From positions 930,001 to 994,000 of the forward strand of contig NZ_CP115859.1 in the NCBI RefSeq assembly GCF_027920545.1: a DNA stretch of 64,000 bases, given 5' to 3'. This document shows positions 1 through 10,400 of this stretch, piece after piece (position 1 is the stretch's first letter; the number at the start of each line of letters is the position of its first letter). Origin of the DNA: Chryseobacterium camelliae (lineage in GTDB: Bacteria; Bacteroidota; Bacteroidia; Flavobacteriales; Weeksellaceae). A program made the position numbers and the translations under genes. The notes below the pieces were generated by a model. The model was given only the letters and a program-made list of their open reading frames with translations, searched no databases and was not told the origin of the DNA.

Positions 1-227
1 GATAAAAAAAATTAGCTTCCAGAATGTCATTATGACTTTTTAAAAAGCCAAAAGCCGATTGTCAATTTACTTAAAAAAATAATTTTTAAATTGACTTTAA
101 AGTGAATTACCATTCTTATAAATCACCTAATAAACGTTACTCATCGTCCTTAACAAACTTTAACCTCTTATAATTTTTACAATTCATTAATATTTAAGAT
201 ATTTGCGCATTGTTTTAAAAATATAGA

Positions 228-1550
228 ATGAAAAAAATCTTTGTACTATCATTCATATCAGTTGGATATTTCTTAAATGCGCAAAATCTAGGTAACTCAC
301 CTTATGCAACTTACGGAATTGGAGATGTAAAATATGATAATACGATTGAAACTTCCTCTATGGGAGGTATATCAACAGCATATATAAGTGATTTCACCAG
401 CAGCTTCAATTTTGCAAATCCTGCGAACAACAACAATTTTGAACTTACAAGTATCAAACTTGAAGCAACGAATGAAAACAATTATTTTAAAACTGATTAC
501 AACAGTACAAAGTCTACCAAACATTCTACGTATCTGTCTAATATCTCATTAGCATTCCCTTTGTCTTCAAAAGTAAAAATGGGATTATCATATCAGCCTT
601 ATAGCTCAAAAAGTTATGATATTACAAACACTTATGAGGTTATTAATCCTCAGACTTTAGAGAAAGCGACCTATGCAAATCATTTTAAAGGTAATGGCAC
701 GCTAAATACGGCACAGATTGCTTTATCTTATAAAGTGGCACAAGAATTTTCATTAGGTTTAAGAGCCAATTATTATTTTGGAAATCTTTCTGATCTGGAT
801 GAATTTTACACGTCGAATGCTGAATTATTTAATGGCCACGAAACAACCACCAATATCAAGAACTTCAACTTTACTTTAGGGGCGAATTATCAGCACCTGA
901 ACACAAGTACAGATAAAAAGCTAACTATTGGTGCTACTGCAACTTTTGGAAATACCAGCAATATGACCACTTTTTATAAAAATAGCACCTATTTTTATAC
1001 AGATGCTTCTATGGAAACCAAAAGCTACGAAAGCATTATTGAAGAAAAGCAGGCAAGTTCTAAAAACCTTTTGCCTTTACAAGCTTCAGTGGGGGTAGGA
1101 TACGGAAGTGAAAACCAATGGTTTGCTTCTGCGCAGGTTGATTACAAAAAAGGAGAAGATATTTTATATTTTGGACAGCCAAAACAGTTTCAGGATTCTT
1201 ACAGGATTTCTGTAGGAGGATGGTATCTGCCAAATTATAATAACTTCAGAAATTATTTTTCAAGAGTAGTCTACAGATATGGGGCGTTCTACGAAAAAGG
1301 AAACCTTTCTATAAACGGAAATGGTGAGCTTGACAAAAACGGAAACAGCATCAATAAATTTGGTATTTCCGCAGGCGTATTGCTTCCTTTCAAAAACAGC
1401 AGCATCACAAGAATGAGTGGTCTTGAACTGGGAGTAGAATTAGGAAAAAGAGGAACACTTAAAGACAATTTGATCAATCAGAACTATATCAATTTAAAAG
1501 TAGGCTTTAATTTTGCAGATAAATGGTTTAGAAAATCATTGTACAACTAA
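228..1550 (+). CDS. putative outer-membrane beta-barrel protein
   Basis: A 440-residue secreted protein of unknown function. The first ~19 residues are a signal peptide (Lys-Lys, then a hydrophobic stretch ending LNAQ). The mature part is rich in alternating polar/aromatic strands and Asn/Tyr, with no internal transmembrane helix, which suits an outer-membrane barrel. It ends in a strand with aromatic residues (KVGFNFADKWF). The gene sits 3 bp ahead of lptC, so they are probably co-transcribed; this fits an outer-membrane biogenesis context. A near-consensus -7 box (GATATTTG, 198-205) lies upstream. The family is inferred from composition and layout, not from a recognised motif. Confidence 0.75.
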   Translation: MKKIFVLSFISVGYFLNAQNLGNSPYATYGIGDVKYDNTIETSSMGGISTAYISDFTSSFNFANPANNNNFELTSIKLEATNENNYFKTDYNSTKSTKHSTYLSNISLAFPLSSKVKMGLSYQPYSSKSYDITNTYEVINPQTLEKATYANHFKGNGTLNTAQIALSYKVAQEFSLGLRANYYFGNLSDLDEFYTSNAELFNGHETTTNIKNFNFTLGANYQHLNTSTDKKLTIGATATFGNTSNMTTFYKNSTYFYTDASMETKSYESIIEEKQASSKNLLPLQASVGVGYGSENQWFASAQVDYKKGEDILYFGQPKQFQDSYRISVGGWYLPNYNNFRNYFSRVVYRYGAFYEKGNLSINGNGELDKNGNSINKFGISAGVLLPFKNSSITRMSGLELGVELGKRGTLKDNLINQNYINLKVGFNFADKWFRKSLYN

Positions 1551-1553
1551 AAA

Positions 1554-2144
1554 ATGAGTTTGACTTCAAAAATAAAATTTAAAAATATAGCATATCTTCT
1601 TAGTTGTGCTATATTTTTTATTATGACTTCTTGTGAAGAAGACCTTACAAAAGGAAATAATAGTAAAAACAAAAATTTCCCTTCACAAATCATCAATAAA
1701 GCCAATATCATACAGAGAGACTCCGGATTTGTAACTCTGAAAGCAATGGCTCCTATCATCGAAAAATACGAGCTGATAGACAGCCCATACATTGTAGCCA
1801 GAAAAGGGATAAACATTGAGTTTTTCGACAAAAAAAAACCTAAAACACCGGGAAAAATTACCGCAAAATATGCCCGTATTTTTGAATATAAAAAATTCTA
1901 CGAAGCTAAAGGAAATGTAAGAATCACGACCAATGAAGGTCAGCGATTTGCCATGCAAAGCATTTACTGGGATCAGAAAAAAAATAGAATTTATACCCGC
2001 GACACTGTTTTTGTGACGATGGAAGATGGTTCTACTTTAATCGGAGCCAACGGAATGACTGCCAAAGATGATTTCTCGGAATATACCTTCTTCAAAAGCT
2101 CAGGAGACATCAATTCTAAAAAACTATCCGAAAACCAAAAGTAA
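1554..2144 (+). CDS. lptC: LPS export protein LptC (lipoprotein)
   Basis: A 196-residue protein likely to be the LptC component that hands lipopolysaccharide from the inner-membrane LptBFG complex to LptA. Residues 9-27 form a lipoprotein signal with the lipobox ending in Cys27 (MTSC). The body holds the beta-jellyroll pattern of LptC/OstA proteins, including ARIFEYKKFYEAKGNVRITT and the NRIYTRDTVFVTMEDG strand pair. Bacteroidota LptC proteins are commonly lipoproteins. It lies between a putative outer-membrane protein and anmK, 9 bp ahead of the latter, so probably one operon. The family is assigned from the strand motifs and is fairly secure. Confidence 0.8.
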   Translation: MSLTSKIKFKNIAYLLSCAIFFIMTSCEEDLTKGNNSKNKNFPSQIINKANIIQRDSGFVTLKAMAPIIEKYELIDSPYIVARKGINIEFFDKKKPKTPGKITAKYARIFEYKKFYEAKGNVRITTNEGQRFAMQSIYWDQKKNRIYTRDTVFVTMEDGSTLIGANGMTAKDDFSEYTFFKSSGDINSKKLSENQK

Positions 2145-2153
2145 TTTTCCACT

Positions 2154-3197
2154 ATGATTTTTCAAGCTATTGGATTAATGTCAGGAACAAGTCTGGATGG
2201 CCTGGATATTTGCTTTGTACGATTTGAAAAGCAAAATTCATGGAGTTTTGAAATCACAAAAGCCGAAACGATTCCTTATCCCAAGGAACTTGAAGATCAG
2301 CTTAAAAACTCGATTTATCTTTCACCAGAAGAATTATTGGAACTGAATTCAGAGTATGGTTTTTACTTAGGGAAAGCCGTAAATAACTTCATTGGAAAAT
2401 ACCAGCTTCAGCATATTGATTTAATTGCGTCGCACGGTCATACTGTTTTTCATCAGCCTCAAAAGAAATTTACATTACAGATCGGAGACGGAAGAGCCAT
2501 CAAAATAGAAACCGGATTGCCCGTAATCTATGATTTCAGAAGTCAGGATGTTTTAATGGGAGGAAACGGAGCTCCACTTGTTCCAATTGGTGATGAATTG
2601 TTGTTTTCTCAATATGATGCTTGTCTGAATCTGGGGGGATTCTCCAATATTTCCTTAAAAGTAAACAACAAACGAATTGCTTTCGATATTGCTCCGGTAA
2701 ATATCATCCTGAATAAATTAGCTCAGCAATTTAACAAAGAATTCGATGAAAACGGAGATTTGGCAAGGATTGGAAAAATTAACGATGCCTTATTACTTCA
2801 GCTTAATTCGTTAGAGTTTTATCAGAGAACTCATCCAAAGTCTTTAGGCATTGAGTGGTGCCATGAAAATATTCTCCCCTTATTCGAAAATATAGAACCG
2901 GTTGATATTCTTGCAACTTTTACAGAACATGCTGCCCAACAGATTTCGAATGTTTTTAACGCTAATCATTTAAAAAACGTCCTTTGTACCGGAGGAGGAG
3001 CTTTCAACCAATATTTAATTGAAAAAATCAGGAATAAAACCAATACGGAACTCATTATTCCGGCAAAAGAACTGATAGAATATAAGGAAGCATTGATTTT
3101 TGCTTTTATGGGGGTTTTAAGACTTAATAATGAAATTAATGTCCTTTCCTCTTCCACAGGAAGTTCTCACGACCACAGCTCAGGAATATTTGCATAA
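2154..3197 (+). CDS. anmK: anhydro-N-acetylmuramic acid kinase
   Basis: AnmK phosphorylates and opens 1,6-anhydro-N-acetylmuramic acid to MurNAc-6-phosphate, an early cytoplasmic step of peptidoglycan recycling. The family hallmark MSGTSLDGLD lies at residues 9-18. Further conserved blocks are SHGHTVFH, the GGNGAPLVPIGD phosphate/substrate loop and the late CTGGGAFNQYL glycine motif. At 347 residues it is near usual length. It follows lptC by 9 bp and is closed by a hairpin terminator at 3203-3218. Identification is firm. Confidence 0.95.
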   Translation: MIFQAIGLMSGTSLDGLDICFVRFEKQNSWSFEITKAETIPYPKELEDQLKNSIYLSPEELLELNSEYGFYLGKAVNNFIGKYQLQHIDLIASHGHTVFHQPQKKFTLQIGDGRAIKIETGLPVIYDFRSQDVLMGGNGAPLVPIGDELLFSQYDACLNLGGFSNISLKVNNKRIAFDIAPVNIILNKLAQQFNKEFDENGDLARIGKINDALLLQLNSLEFYQRTHPKSLGIEWCHENILPLFENIEPVDILATFTEHAAQQISNVFNANHLKNVLCTGGGAFNQYLIEKIRNKTNTELIIPAKELIEYKEALIFAFMGVLRLNNEINVLSSSTGSSHDHSSGIFA

Positions 3198-3230
3198 AAA
3201 AACCTTCATTTCTGAAGGCTTTCTATTTTT
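3196..3230. terminator. bidirectional terminator between anmK and SRPBCC gene
   Basis: A 6-bp stem (CCTTCA 3203-3208, TGAAGG 3213-3218) with a 4-nt loop. It is followed by a T-rich tract on plus and by a T7 run when read on minus, so it can end transcripts of both convergent genes. Confidence 0.75.
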
Positions 3231-3620
3231 CTATTTATAAGCTTCGATCTTATCTGTTAACGTATTGATAAAATTCTGAAGAGGTTTTTCTACCATCATT
3301 TTGATAAACGGATTAAATTTCCCTTCAAACAGCATCTGTACTTCCGTCTGATTTTCGTTGATAGGATTTATAGTAGCCGTTAATGCAAAATCCAAACTGG
3401 AACTTGCAGACTTCAAAACTGCTTTCTGATCGGTAACTTCATCAATTTTTAAAGCAATTTCCGGCATTCCTTGCAACCCGAATTTAAATCCGTCTTCTCT
3501 TGTTTCAAACTTTTGAAGACCATCCGGCATAAAATCTTTATAATTTTCCGGAGATTTCAGGAGTTCTACCAACTCTTTAGATGATTTATTGACAATAATC
3601 TTTCGTCCTTCTAAATTCAT
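3231..3620 (-). CDS. SRPBCC (START-like) family protein
   Basis: A 129-residue cytoplasmic protein without signal peptide. It starts with a strand and helix (MNLEGRKIIVNKSSKELVELLKSPENYKDFMPDG), followed by alternating strands and a long C-terminal helix containing KPLQNFINTLTDKIEAYK. This is the helix-grip layout of the SRPBCC/polyketide-cyclase superfamily, which binds hydrophobic ligands. The ligand is unknown. It is convergent with anmK and diverges from the Nudix gene 36 bp away. Confidence 0.7.
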   Translation of the reverse strand: MNLEGRKIIVNKSSKELVELLKSPENYKDFMPDGLQKFETREDGFKFGLQGMPEIALKIDEVTDQKAVLKSASSSLDFALTATINPINENQTEVQMLFEGKFNPFIKMMVEKPLQNFINTLTDKIEAYK

Positions 3621-3624
3621 TTTT

Positions 3625-3632
3625 TATTTTTG
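3625..3632 (+). promoter_or_regulatory. -7 box for Nudix gene
   Basis: TATTTTTG matches the Bacteroidota -7 consensus TAnnTTTG and lies 24 nt before the ATG at 3657. I see no TTG at the expected -33 distance. Confidence 0.5.
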
Positions 3633-3656
3633 TATTTAAATTCTTAATTCTTACAA

Positions 3657-4265
3657 ATGTATAAAGTTTTTGTGAACGAAAAAAAATTATTGCTATCCAA
3701 ACAACCTGAAAACCTGGAAAAAATGCTTGGATATGAAAACGTCACAACATTGGAGATCGCCCTTGATCTTCTTGAGAATACATCTGTAAAAGAGTTAAAT
3801 GTTTTTGGAGAAAACTTGGATGAGATATGGCGAGAATTTCAAAATCTTTTCAGAATCATCGAAGCAGCAGGAGGTATTGTAAATAATCCTGAAGGAGAAG
3901 TACTATTTATCAAAAGACTTGGAAAATGGGATCTTCCGAAAGGTAAAATGGAAAAAGGAGAATCCCGTGAAGAATCTGCAGTCCGCGAAATTGAAGAAGA
4001 AACAGGTTTAAAGGATGTAGAATTGGTACGATTTATAAATACTACGTACCACATCTATGTTGAACGCAATGGAGATAAAGTATTGAAGTGTACCCATTGG
4101 TTTGAAATGAATTTCAGAGGTGAAGACACATCAAAACCTCAAATAGAAGAAGGAATCACTGAAGTGGCGTGGAAAAACACGACTCAAATTGAAGAAGAAG
4201 TTTTCCCAAGTACTTTTAAAAATATTAAGCTGATCATCAAAGAATTTTGGAGTACAAAGGCTTAA
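3657..4265 (+). CDS. Nudix hydrolase
   Basis: A 202-residue hydrolase expected to cleave a nucleoside diphosphate linked to another moiety, using a divalent metal. The Nudix box is perfect: Gly96, five residues, Glu102, seven residues, then REIEEETGL ending at residue 118. The N-terminal ~65 residues precede the Nudix fold and contain no recognised motif. The substrate cannot be read from the sequence. It is monocistronic, with its own -7 box and a strong terminator. Confidence 0.9.
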   Translation: MYKVFVNEKKLLLSKQPENLEKMLGYENVTTLEIALDLLENTSVKELNVFGENLDEIWREFQNLFRIIEAAGGIVNNPEGEVLFIKRLGKWDLPKGKMEKGESREESAVREIEEETGLKDVELVRFINTTYHIYVERNGDKVLKCTHWFEMNFRGEDTSKPQIEEGITEVAWKNTTQIEEEVFPSTFKNIKLIIKEFWSTKA

Positions 4266-4281
4266 AGCAACTCTAGCTTAT

Positions 4282-4320
4282 AAAAAAGCTCACATAATAA
4301 ACTTTTATGTGAGCTTTTTT
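4282..4320. terminator. bidirectional terminator, Nudix gene / murF
   Basis: A perfect 16-bp stem (4282-4297 with 4305-4320) whose arms supply A and T runs on both sides. It lies between convergent genes and would serve both strands. Confidence 0.9.
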
Positions 4321-4343
4321 ATATCTTATATGAAAGTTCTAAC

Positions 4344-5615
4344 TTAAATAAAATCAATCGATTTTTCCAACGCAATACCTCTCGAACCTTTTAGTAATAT
4401 ATTTTCAGACTGAATTTTGTGTGATTTTAAATATTCAATCAATTCTGAGGTATTTTCGAAAGAGGTTACAGACGAATTGATCTGTCTGAAGTTTTTCCCA
4501 ACCGTAATAATTTCATTAAATCCTAATTCCATAGCTAAATTGAGAATAGTCTGATGTTCTTTTTCACTCTCCTCTCCCAGTTCCAGCATATCCCCAATAA
4601 TGATTGTTTTTGAGCCTTCAAAGGTGATAAAATTATGAAGAGACGCAGTCATTGAACTTGGATTGGCATTGTACGTATCCAAGACCAGGGTTCTCCCCTC
4701 TTTTTTAACAATTTGAGAACGCATATTGGTAGGTGTATAGTTTTCAATGGCGCTTTTAATCTGACTGAAATGAATTCCGAAATGAAGCCCTAAACTTGCG
4801 GCAGCACAAAGATTGGTGAAATTGTATTCCCCTGTCAGTTTTGAAACAGCCTTATCATTGTTATACATTAATCCCACAAAATGTTCTTCAGAAAATAATC
4901 CGAACTGATAATCTGAACTTTCTTTTCCGAAAGTAATTTTAGGTGAATAATTTTCTGTTTTTTCAATCTGGATAGGATCATTTTCATTCACAACAATGGT
5001 TTCCTGATGATTTTTAAGATAATTATACAATTCGGATTTTCCTTTAATCACCCCTTCAAAACCTCCAAAGCCTTCTAAATGAGCTTTCCCGAAATTGGTA
5101 ATATAGCCGAAATTGGGCTGCGAAATAGAACACAGAAGCTCGATTTCCTTTTGATGATTGGCCCCCATTTCGATCACTGCCATTTCATGTTCTGGCTTAA
5201 TAGAAAGAATCGTTAAAGGAACTCCTATATGATTATTTAAATTTCCGAACGTATACTGAACTTTGTACTTTTCTGAAAGAACTGCATGGATGATCTCTTT
5301 TGTTGTCGTCTTTCCATTACTTCCCGTAAGACCTATAATCGGAATCCGCAGCTGATTTCTATGGTAAATAGCCAACTTTTGTAAAAAGTTCAATGTTGAT
5401 GGAACATAGAAAATATTTCTAGCTTCATTTTCAAAATCTTTCTGTTCTACAATAACTGCTAAAGCTCCCTCATCAATGGCTTTCTCAGCAAAAGTTGCCG
5501 CATTGAAATTTTCTCCTGAAAACGCAAAGAAAATATCATTCTTCCCGACCTTCCTGCTGTCGATGGTTACCTTTTCAGATTTTAAAAATAATGGATAAAA
5601 CTGTTCTATATTCAT
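4344..5615 (-). CDS. murF: UDP-MurNAc-tripeptide--D-Ala-D-Ala ligase MurF
   Basis: MurF adds D-Ala-D-Ala to UDP-MurNAc-tripeptide, the last cytoplasmic step of the peptidoglycan precursor. The 423-residue protein has the Mur-ligase N domain, the ATP-binding loop GLTGSNGKTTT (95-105), the VIEMGANHQKEIELL central motif and the DTYNANPSSM motif at the start of the C-terminal domain. It is slightly shorter than the E. coli enzyme (about 450), which is normal in this phylum. It stands downstream of gldJ on the same strand, but a strong hairpin at 5629-5658 separates them, so it probably has its own promoter. Confidence 0.96.
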   Translation of the reverse strand: MNIEQFYPLFLKSEKVTIDSRKVGKNDIFFAFSGENFNAATFAEKAIDEGALAVIVEQKDFENEARNIFYVPSTLNFLQKLAIYHRNQLRIPIIGLTGSNGKTTTKEIIHAVLSEKYKVQYTFGNLNNHIGVPLTILSIKPEHEMAVIEMGANHQKEIELLCSISQPNFGYITNFGKAHLEGFGGFEGVIKGKSELYNYLKNHQETIVVNENDPIQIEKTENYSPKITFGKESSDYQFGLFSEEHFVGLMYNNDKAVSKLTGEYNFTNLCAAASLGLHFGIHFSQIKSAIENYTPTNMRSQIVKKEGRTLVLDTYNANPSSMTASLHNFITFEGSKTIIIGDMLELGEESEKEHQTILNLAMELGFNEIITVGKNFRQINSSVTSFENTSELIEYLKSHKIQSENILLKGSRGIALEKSIDFI

Positions 5616-5628
5616 GGTTCAAAAATAA

Positions 5629-5658
5629 AAAAACCTTCCAAAATTTTGGAAGGTTTTT
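5629..5658 (-). terminator. terminator downstream of gldJ
   Basis: A perfect 15-bp palindrome (AAAAACCTTCCAAAA 5629-5643 with its complement 5644-5658), giving a hairpin with flanking A/T runs between gldJ and murF. Confidence 0.85.
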
Positions 5659-5678
5659 GAAATTTATTTTGATAAATA

Positions 5679-7280
5679 TTATCTTCTAGTTCTATTCTTA
5701 TCGTTAGTTCTAGCATCTTGAGCTACACGGAAACCAACCCAGCCATATGCTGCATTTTGGTTTTTGTATCTTCTTTGTCCCGGATCCAGCCAATAAGCAG
5801 TATCTTGCCAAGAACCTCCTTTTACTACCCTAACATCATTAGAAATAGCAGATGTTCTGTCTTTAGTATCTTTCTGCATTACTACTTTACCTTTTGCATC
5901 TACAATAAATCTCTTTTTAGGAGAGTTGTACATATCAAAAGTAGTAGCAGAATCTGATGCATTTCTATAATCTAAAGAAGATTGCTTGTCACCATCTCTG
6001 TAGTTTCTATAATCTGCAATCGTTTCTCTTTCGAATTGACCTGGCAAGTTTCTGTAAACTAGTCTTCCATCTGCCAATGTATCGTATTTGATATTGCTTT
6101 CATCAACCATTTTGTAAGTACCGTCTCCGTTTCTTACCACAGCTTGAGGCATATTTCCTCTATAATAGTTGAAATCACTGAAATCTTCATCAATAATAGG
6201 TCTGTAAACATCTGCAGTCCATTCTGAAACGTTTCCATACATACCATAAATTCCGATATCGTTAGAAGGATATTTTCTCACGTCAGCTGTTAAAGCAGAT
6301 CCGTCGTTTTTCCATCCTGCAGGTCCAGAGTAGTCACCTTTACCTTGTTTAAAGTTTTCAAGCAACATTCCTTTTTCTCTACCTTTAAGACCTCTTAATC
6401 TTTCAATTCCAGGAGCCTTACCTTGGTAGTTGTTATATTCTCTGTTTTTCTCCATTCCAAGAGCTGCATATTCCCATTCTACTTCAGTAGGAAGTCTGAA
6501 TTTCTGAACCATTGCAGAACCAGGAGAAGCATTAGCCGCAAGAAGTCTTTGGTTGGTAGTTTTCATACCAGATTTTTGCTGTCTTCTTTGCTGGTTAATA
6601 TATCCTTGCATTTCAGGATCATTCGATTTGAATTTATCCATATTGAACGCAGTACCACCTTGGTTGTTAGATTCATTGATATATAAATCTTTCGCAATGA
6701 TACCAGCATTCATTAATGCTTTTTCGTTTGCTCTATCTGTTAACCACTCGCAGTATCTGTTTGCTTGTGTCCAAGAAACACCTACTACCGGATAATAGTC
6801 ATATTCAGGAGAACGGAAATAGGTTTCATTGAAATCGTTTCTAGATAGTTTGTTGTCCCACAACAAAGTATCCGGTAAAGCACCGTTATAGATTTCTTTG
6901 AAACTCGGATCACTTGGTGGGAATACATACTTCAACCATGTAAGGTATTCGCGGTATTCGTAGTTAGTAATTTCAGTTTCTCCGATATAGAATGAACTTA
7001 CCTGCATTCTACGAGGTGAGTTATTCCAATCATGCATAACATCATCTTTCACTAATCCCATTGTAAAAGTTCCACCTTCTACATATACCATTCCCGGCCA
7101 CCCTTTCTGCTGCTGTTGCTTTCCTGCAAAAAACCAACCCTGTTTTTCGTTTGGTTTCCAACCTGTCTTGCTGACAAATTTTTTAGTACCACCTCCTTTG
7201 CTGGTACCTGACCCTCCACAACTGGTTAATGCAAGTGTAGAACTTAATGCTATTAATGAAAACAACTTTAGTTTTTTCAT
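5679..7280 (-). CDS. gldJ: gliding motility/T9SS lipoprotein GldJ
   Basis: GldJ is an outer-membrane-associated lipoprotein needed for stability of the type IX secretion/gliding machinery in Flavobacteriia. The ATG at 7280 is preferred over an in-frame extension 16 codons longer because it puts a clean lipoprotein signal (MKKLKLFSLIALSSTLALTSC, Cys21) at the N-terminus. The ~533-residue protein then has a formylglycine-generating-enzyme/sulfatase-modifying fold: MVYVEGGTFTMG near the start, FRLPTEVEWEYAA and YGMYGNVSEWTADV in the middle, and VVKGGSWQDTAYWLDPGQRR and GFRVAQDA at the end. It is divergent from porU, a conserved pairing. Confidence 0.92.
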   Translation of the reverse strand: MKKLKLFSLIALSSTLALTSCGGSGTSKGGGTKKFVSKTGWKPNEKQGWFFAGKQQQQKGWPGMVYVEGGTFTMGLVKDDVMHDWNNSPRRMQVSSFYIGETEITNYEYREYLTWLKYVFPPSDPSFKEIYNGALPDTLLWDNKLSRNDFNETYFRSPEYDYYPVVGVSWTQANRYCEWLTDRANEKALMNAGIIAKDLYINESNNQGGTAFNMDKFKSNDPEMQGYINQQRRQQKSGMKTTNQRLLAANASPGSAMVQKFRLPTEVEWEYAALGMEKNREYNNYQGKAPGIERLRGLKGREKGMLLENFKQGKGDYSGPAGWKNDGSALTADVRKYPSNDIGIYGMYGNVSEWTADVYRPIIDEDFSDFNYYRGNMPQAVVRNGDGTYKMVDESNIKYDTLADGRLVYRNLPGQFERETIADYRNYRDGDKQSSLDYRNASDSATTFDMYNSPKKRFIVDAKGKVVMQKDTKDRTSAISNDVRVVKGGSWQDTAYWLDPGQRRYKNQNAAYGWVGFRVAQDARTNDKNRTRR

Positions 7281-7443
7281 AGTCGATTTAAATATTTTCA
7301 AAGTACAAAGAAAAAATAAATTATTCAATAAATCAAGAAAGATTTGATTTTTTTGAAAAACGATAACAAATTAATTTTATTGTATCACAATTTAATTATA
7401 AAATTTTCATTTATTTTGTAATTCAGAAATTTCAATAATAAAT

Positions 7444-10400
7444 ATGAAACAAAAAGTATCGATTTTATTCCTATTCGCTTTTGTATCATCCGTTTGGGCT
7501 CAGAAAACATCCATTGAATGGAATGGTTCTAAAATCCAAGATTTTGGTGAAACAAAACTGAATCTCCCAAATTTTAAAAACGAGGGGTTTTCATTTAGCC
7601 AAAATAATATTTTTATATCAACTAAACAAAAAATAGGGGAAAGAGATTTAAAAGTTTCAAAATTGAACTGGGAGACCGTTTCAAATAAGGAATTGTATGA
7701 GATCAGCAAGGATCTTCTCCCGAACTATGATATTGCGGACATCAGCTATTATTACTCTGAAGGAGAACGATACGCAAGTATTTCTGTGGGCTTATTCAAA
7801 AAAGTGAACGGAAAAGTATTAAGACTTTCTTCATTTGACGTTAATGAAACTACAATAAGCGCTAAAAACGTGGCCTCTAAAGTAGGAACTACGGCAAATC
7901 CTCTTGCCACAGGAACTTTTTATAAAATAAAAGTTGACAAATCCGGTATTTTTAAAATTACTTCTCAGTTTTTAAAAGACAATGGAATAAACCCTGGTTC
8001 TGTAAATCCTAAGAATTTCAGAATTTACGGAAACGGAGGGATCATGCTTCCAGAATACAACCAGGACGTAAAATACAGCGCCCTACAGGAAAACGCAATT
8101 CAGGTAGTAGGAGAAGACGACGGAGTATGGAATGATAATGATTATGCCATTTTTTATGCTCAGGGACCTAACGGATACAACCTTTATGATCCTGCCAACG
8201 GAAACGGGTTTAAAAGACACGAAACAAGGAATAACAGAAGCAATAACGTAAAAAATATCTACGAAGATTATTCTTATTATTTCATCAACTTTGATAAAGG
8301 AGCAGGAAAAAGGGTTCAGCCTGTTGATGCTAACCTCCCTATGACTCCTCTTGTTACAAGATATGACAATTACCAGGTCGTTAATAATGATCAAAAAAAT
8401 CTTTTAAAGGTAGGAAGAATCTGGACGGAAGATGCTCCTTTTACCAGTGATAAAACCGTAACATTCACTACCAATTCGCCGATACAAGGTGGAGATGTGG
8501 TACAATATAAGACGCAGGTAATCGGATTTAAATCCCAACAGAATTCTGTCGAATTTAACATCAATAACCAAAACCCTACCACAGGTTCCGTTCCGGCAAA
8601 TTCACCCAGCTATGCCTATGATTATTTTCCTTTAAAATATGAAGGTACTATCAACAATCTGCAAGGCAATCAGATCTCGCTTACGTACAAACCCAATATC
8701 AGTGTAAACCCGAACGGAGCATTTTACTTTGATTATTTGGAAGTACAATATAAAGAGAACTTAAGCTTTAATGGTTCGCAAATGAATTTCAGAGATTTCT
8801 CTATAGTAAGCGGAAGTAATACTTCTTATGGTTTCAGTATTAATAATGCTTCCAACATAGAACAGGTTTGGGATGTTACTGATATTACCAATGCCAACAG
8901 AAGAGTCAATAAAGCTACAGGAAGTGCTTCATTTAACTTCGGATATGTTGCTTCAGATCTGAATTTCAACAACGAATTTGTAGCCTTCAGAGCAGATGCA
9001 GCGTTTTCTCCACAATTTGTAGAAAGAATTGGAAACCAAAATTTATCCGGGTTACAAAATGTAGATTACCTTATCATTACCACTCCTGAAATGATGGGGC
9101 AGGCACAGAGGCTGGCAAGCTACCATCAGACAAAAAACAGTTTCAACGTACAAATTGTAGATATCAGCAAAATTTACAATGAATTCGGAAGCGGAAGCAG
9201 AGATCTTACAGCGATCAGAGACTTCGTTACCAAACTTAATACTCCATCGGGAAGTCTAAAATATGTTTTCATATTAGGAGATGCCTCTTTTGATTATAAA
9301 AACAGAATTTCAAATAACTCTAATGTGGTCCCGAGTTATCAAAGTGAAGATTCTCAGGATTTTATCAGCTCATTCGTAACGGATGACTATATTGTGATGA
9401 CAAGTCCGCAACCTGCATCCAACACATTTATTTACAACAATTTACCGGATCTTCCGGTAGGTAGAATTCCGGCTGCCAATGTAACCGAGGCTACTAATAT
9501 GATGGATAAAACGTTGGCTTATTACAATTCTTTATCCGGCCAGTCCACCCCATTCGGAGAATGGAAAATGAAGCTTGACTTTGTGGTGGATGATGACAAC
9601 GACGGTGGTGTTCCTTTCCACACAGTAATGAACAATACGTTGGTGAATACATTTGAAACAGGAACGGTTCTTAAAGAATATAATGTAAGAAAACTCTATT
9701 TAGATGCATTCCAGGCTCAGAGTACTGCGGGAGGACAACGTTTCCCGCAAGTAAACCAGGCGATCTCTAATGATATTGGAAACAGCCTGTATCTTTTCTA
9801 TTTCGGACATGGCGGAATAAACGGTTGGGCACAGGAAAGAGTTTTAACTTCGGATGAAATACAAAATGCTAATAATTTCTCCAACGTATACAGCAGATTC
9901 CCGTTTGTTTCTACCATCACCTGCGAATTTACACTTTGGGATGAACCCGGTACTTTCTCGGCAGGTGAACAATTTATAAAACTAAAACAGGGAGGTGCTG
10001 CAGCAATGATTACTTCCAGCCGTGCTGTGGGTGTAGATTATGGGATACAGTTTACGAATCTTTATACTCAGGAAATGTTTAAACTTACCAATGATGATTT
10101 TATCTCTGTTGGTAATGCCCATTTAAATGCAAAAAAACTGAAACCCGGAGACTCCAACCATTTAAAGGTAAATTTCCTGGGAGATCCTGCTATGAAATTA
10201 AGCAGACCTCAACGATTATTAGTCGTAGACAATATTGAAACTCCTGTTCCGGGATTAATAAGAGGACTGGATTTTGTGAAGATAAAAGGCCACATCAATA
10301 ATCCTAATGGAACTCCTAATACTAATTTTAACGGAAGAGTGGTTATTAATATTTTTGATAAAAGACTTAATAAATCTACTTTAAATAATGACGGAGGCTT

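Noticed and set aside
7281..7328. 16-codon longer start for gldJ
   Set aside because: It would bury the lipoprotein signal peptide inside the protein; the ATG at 7280 gives a standard signal with Cys21.
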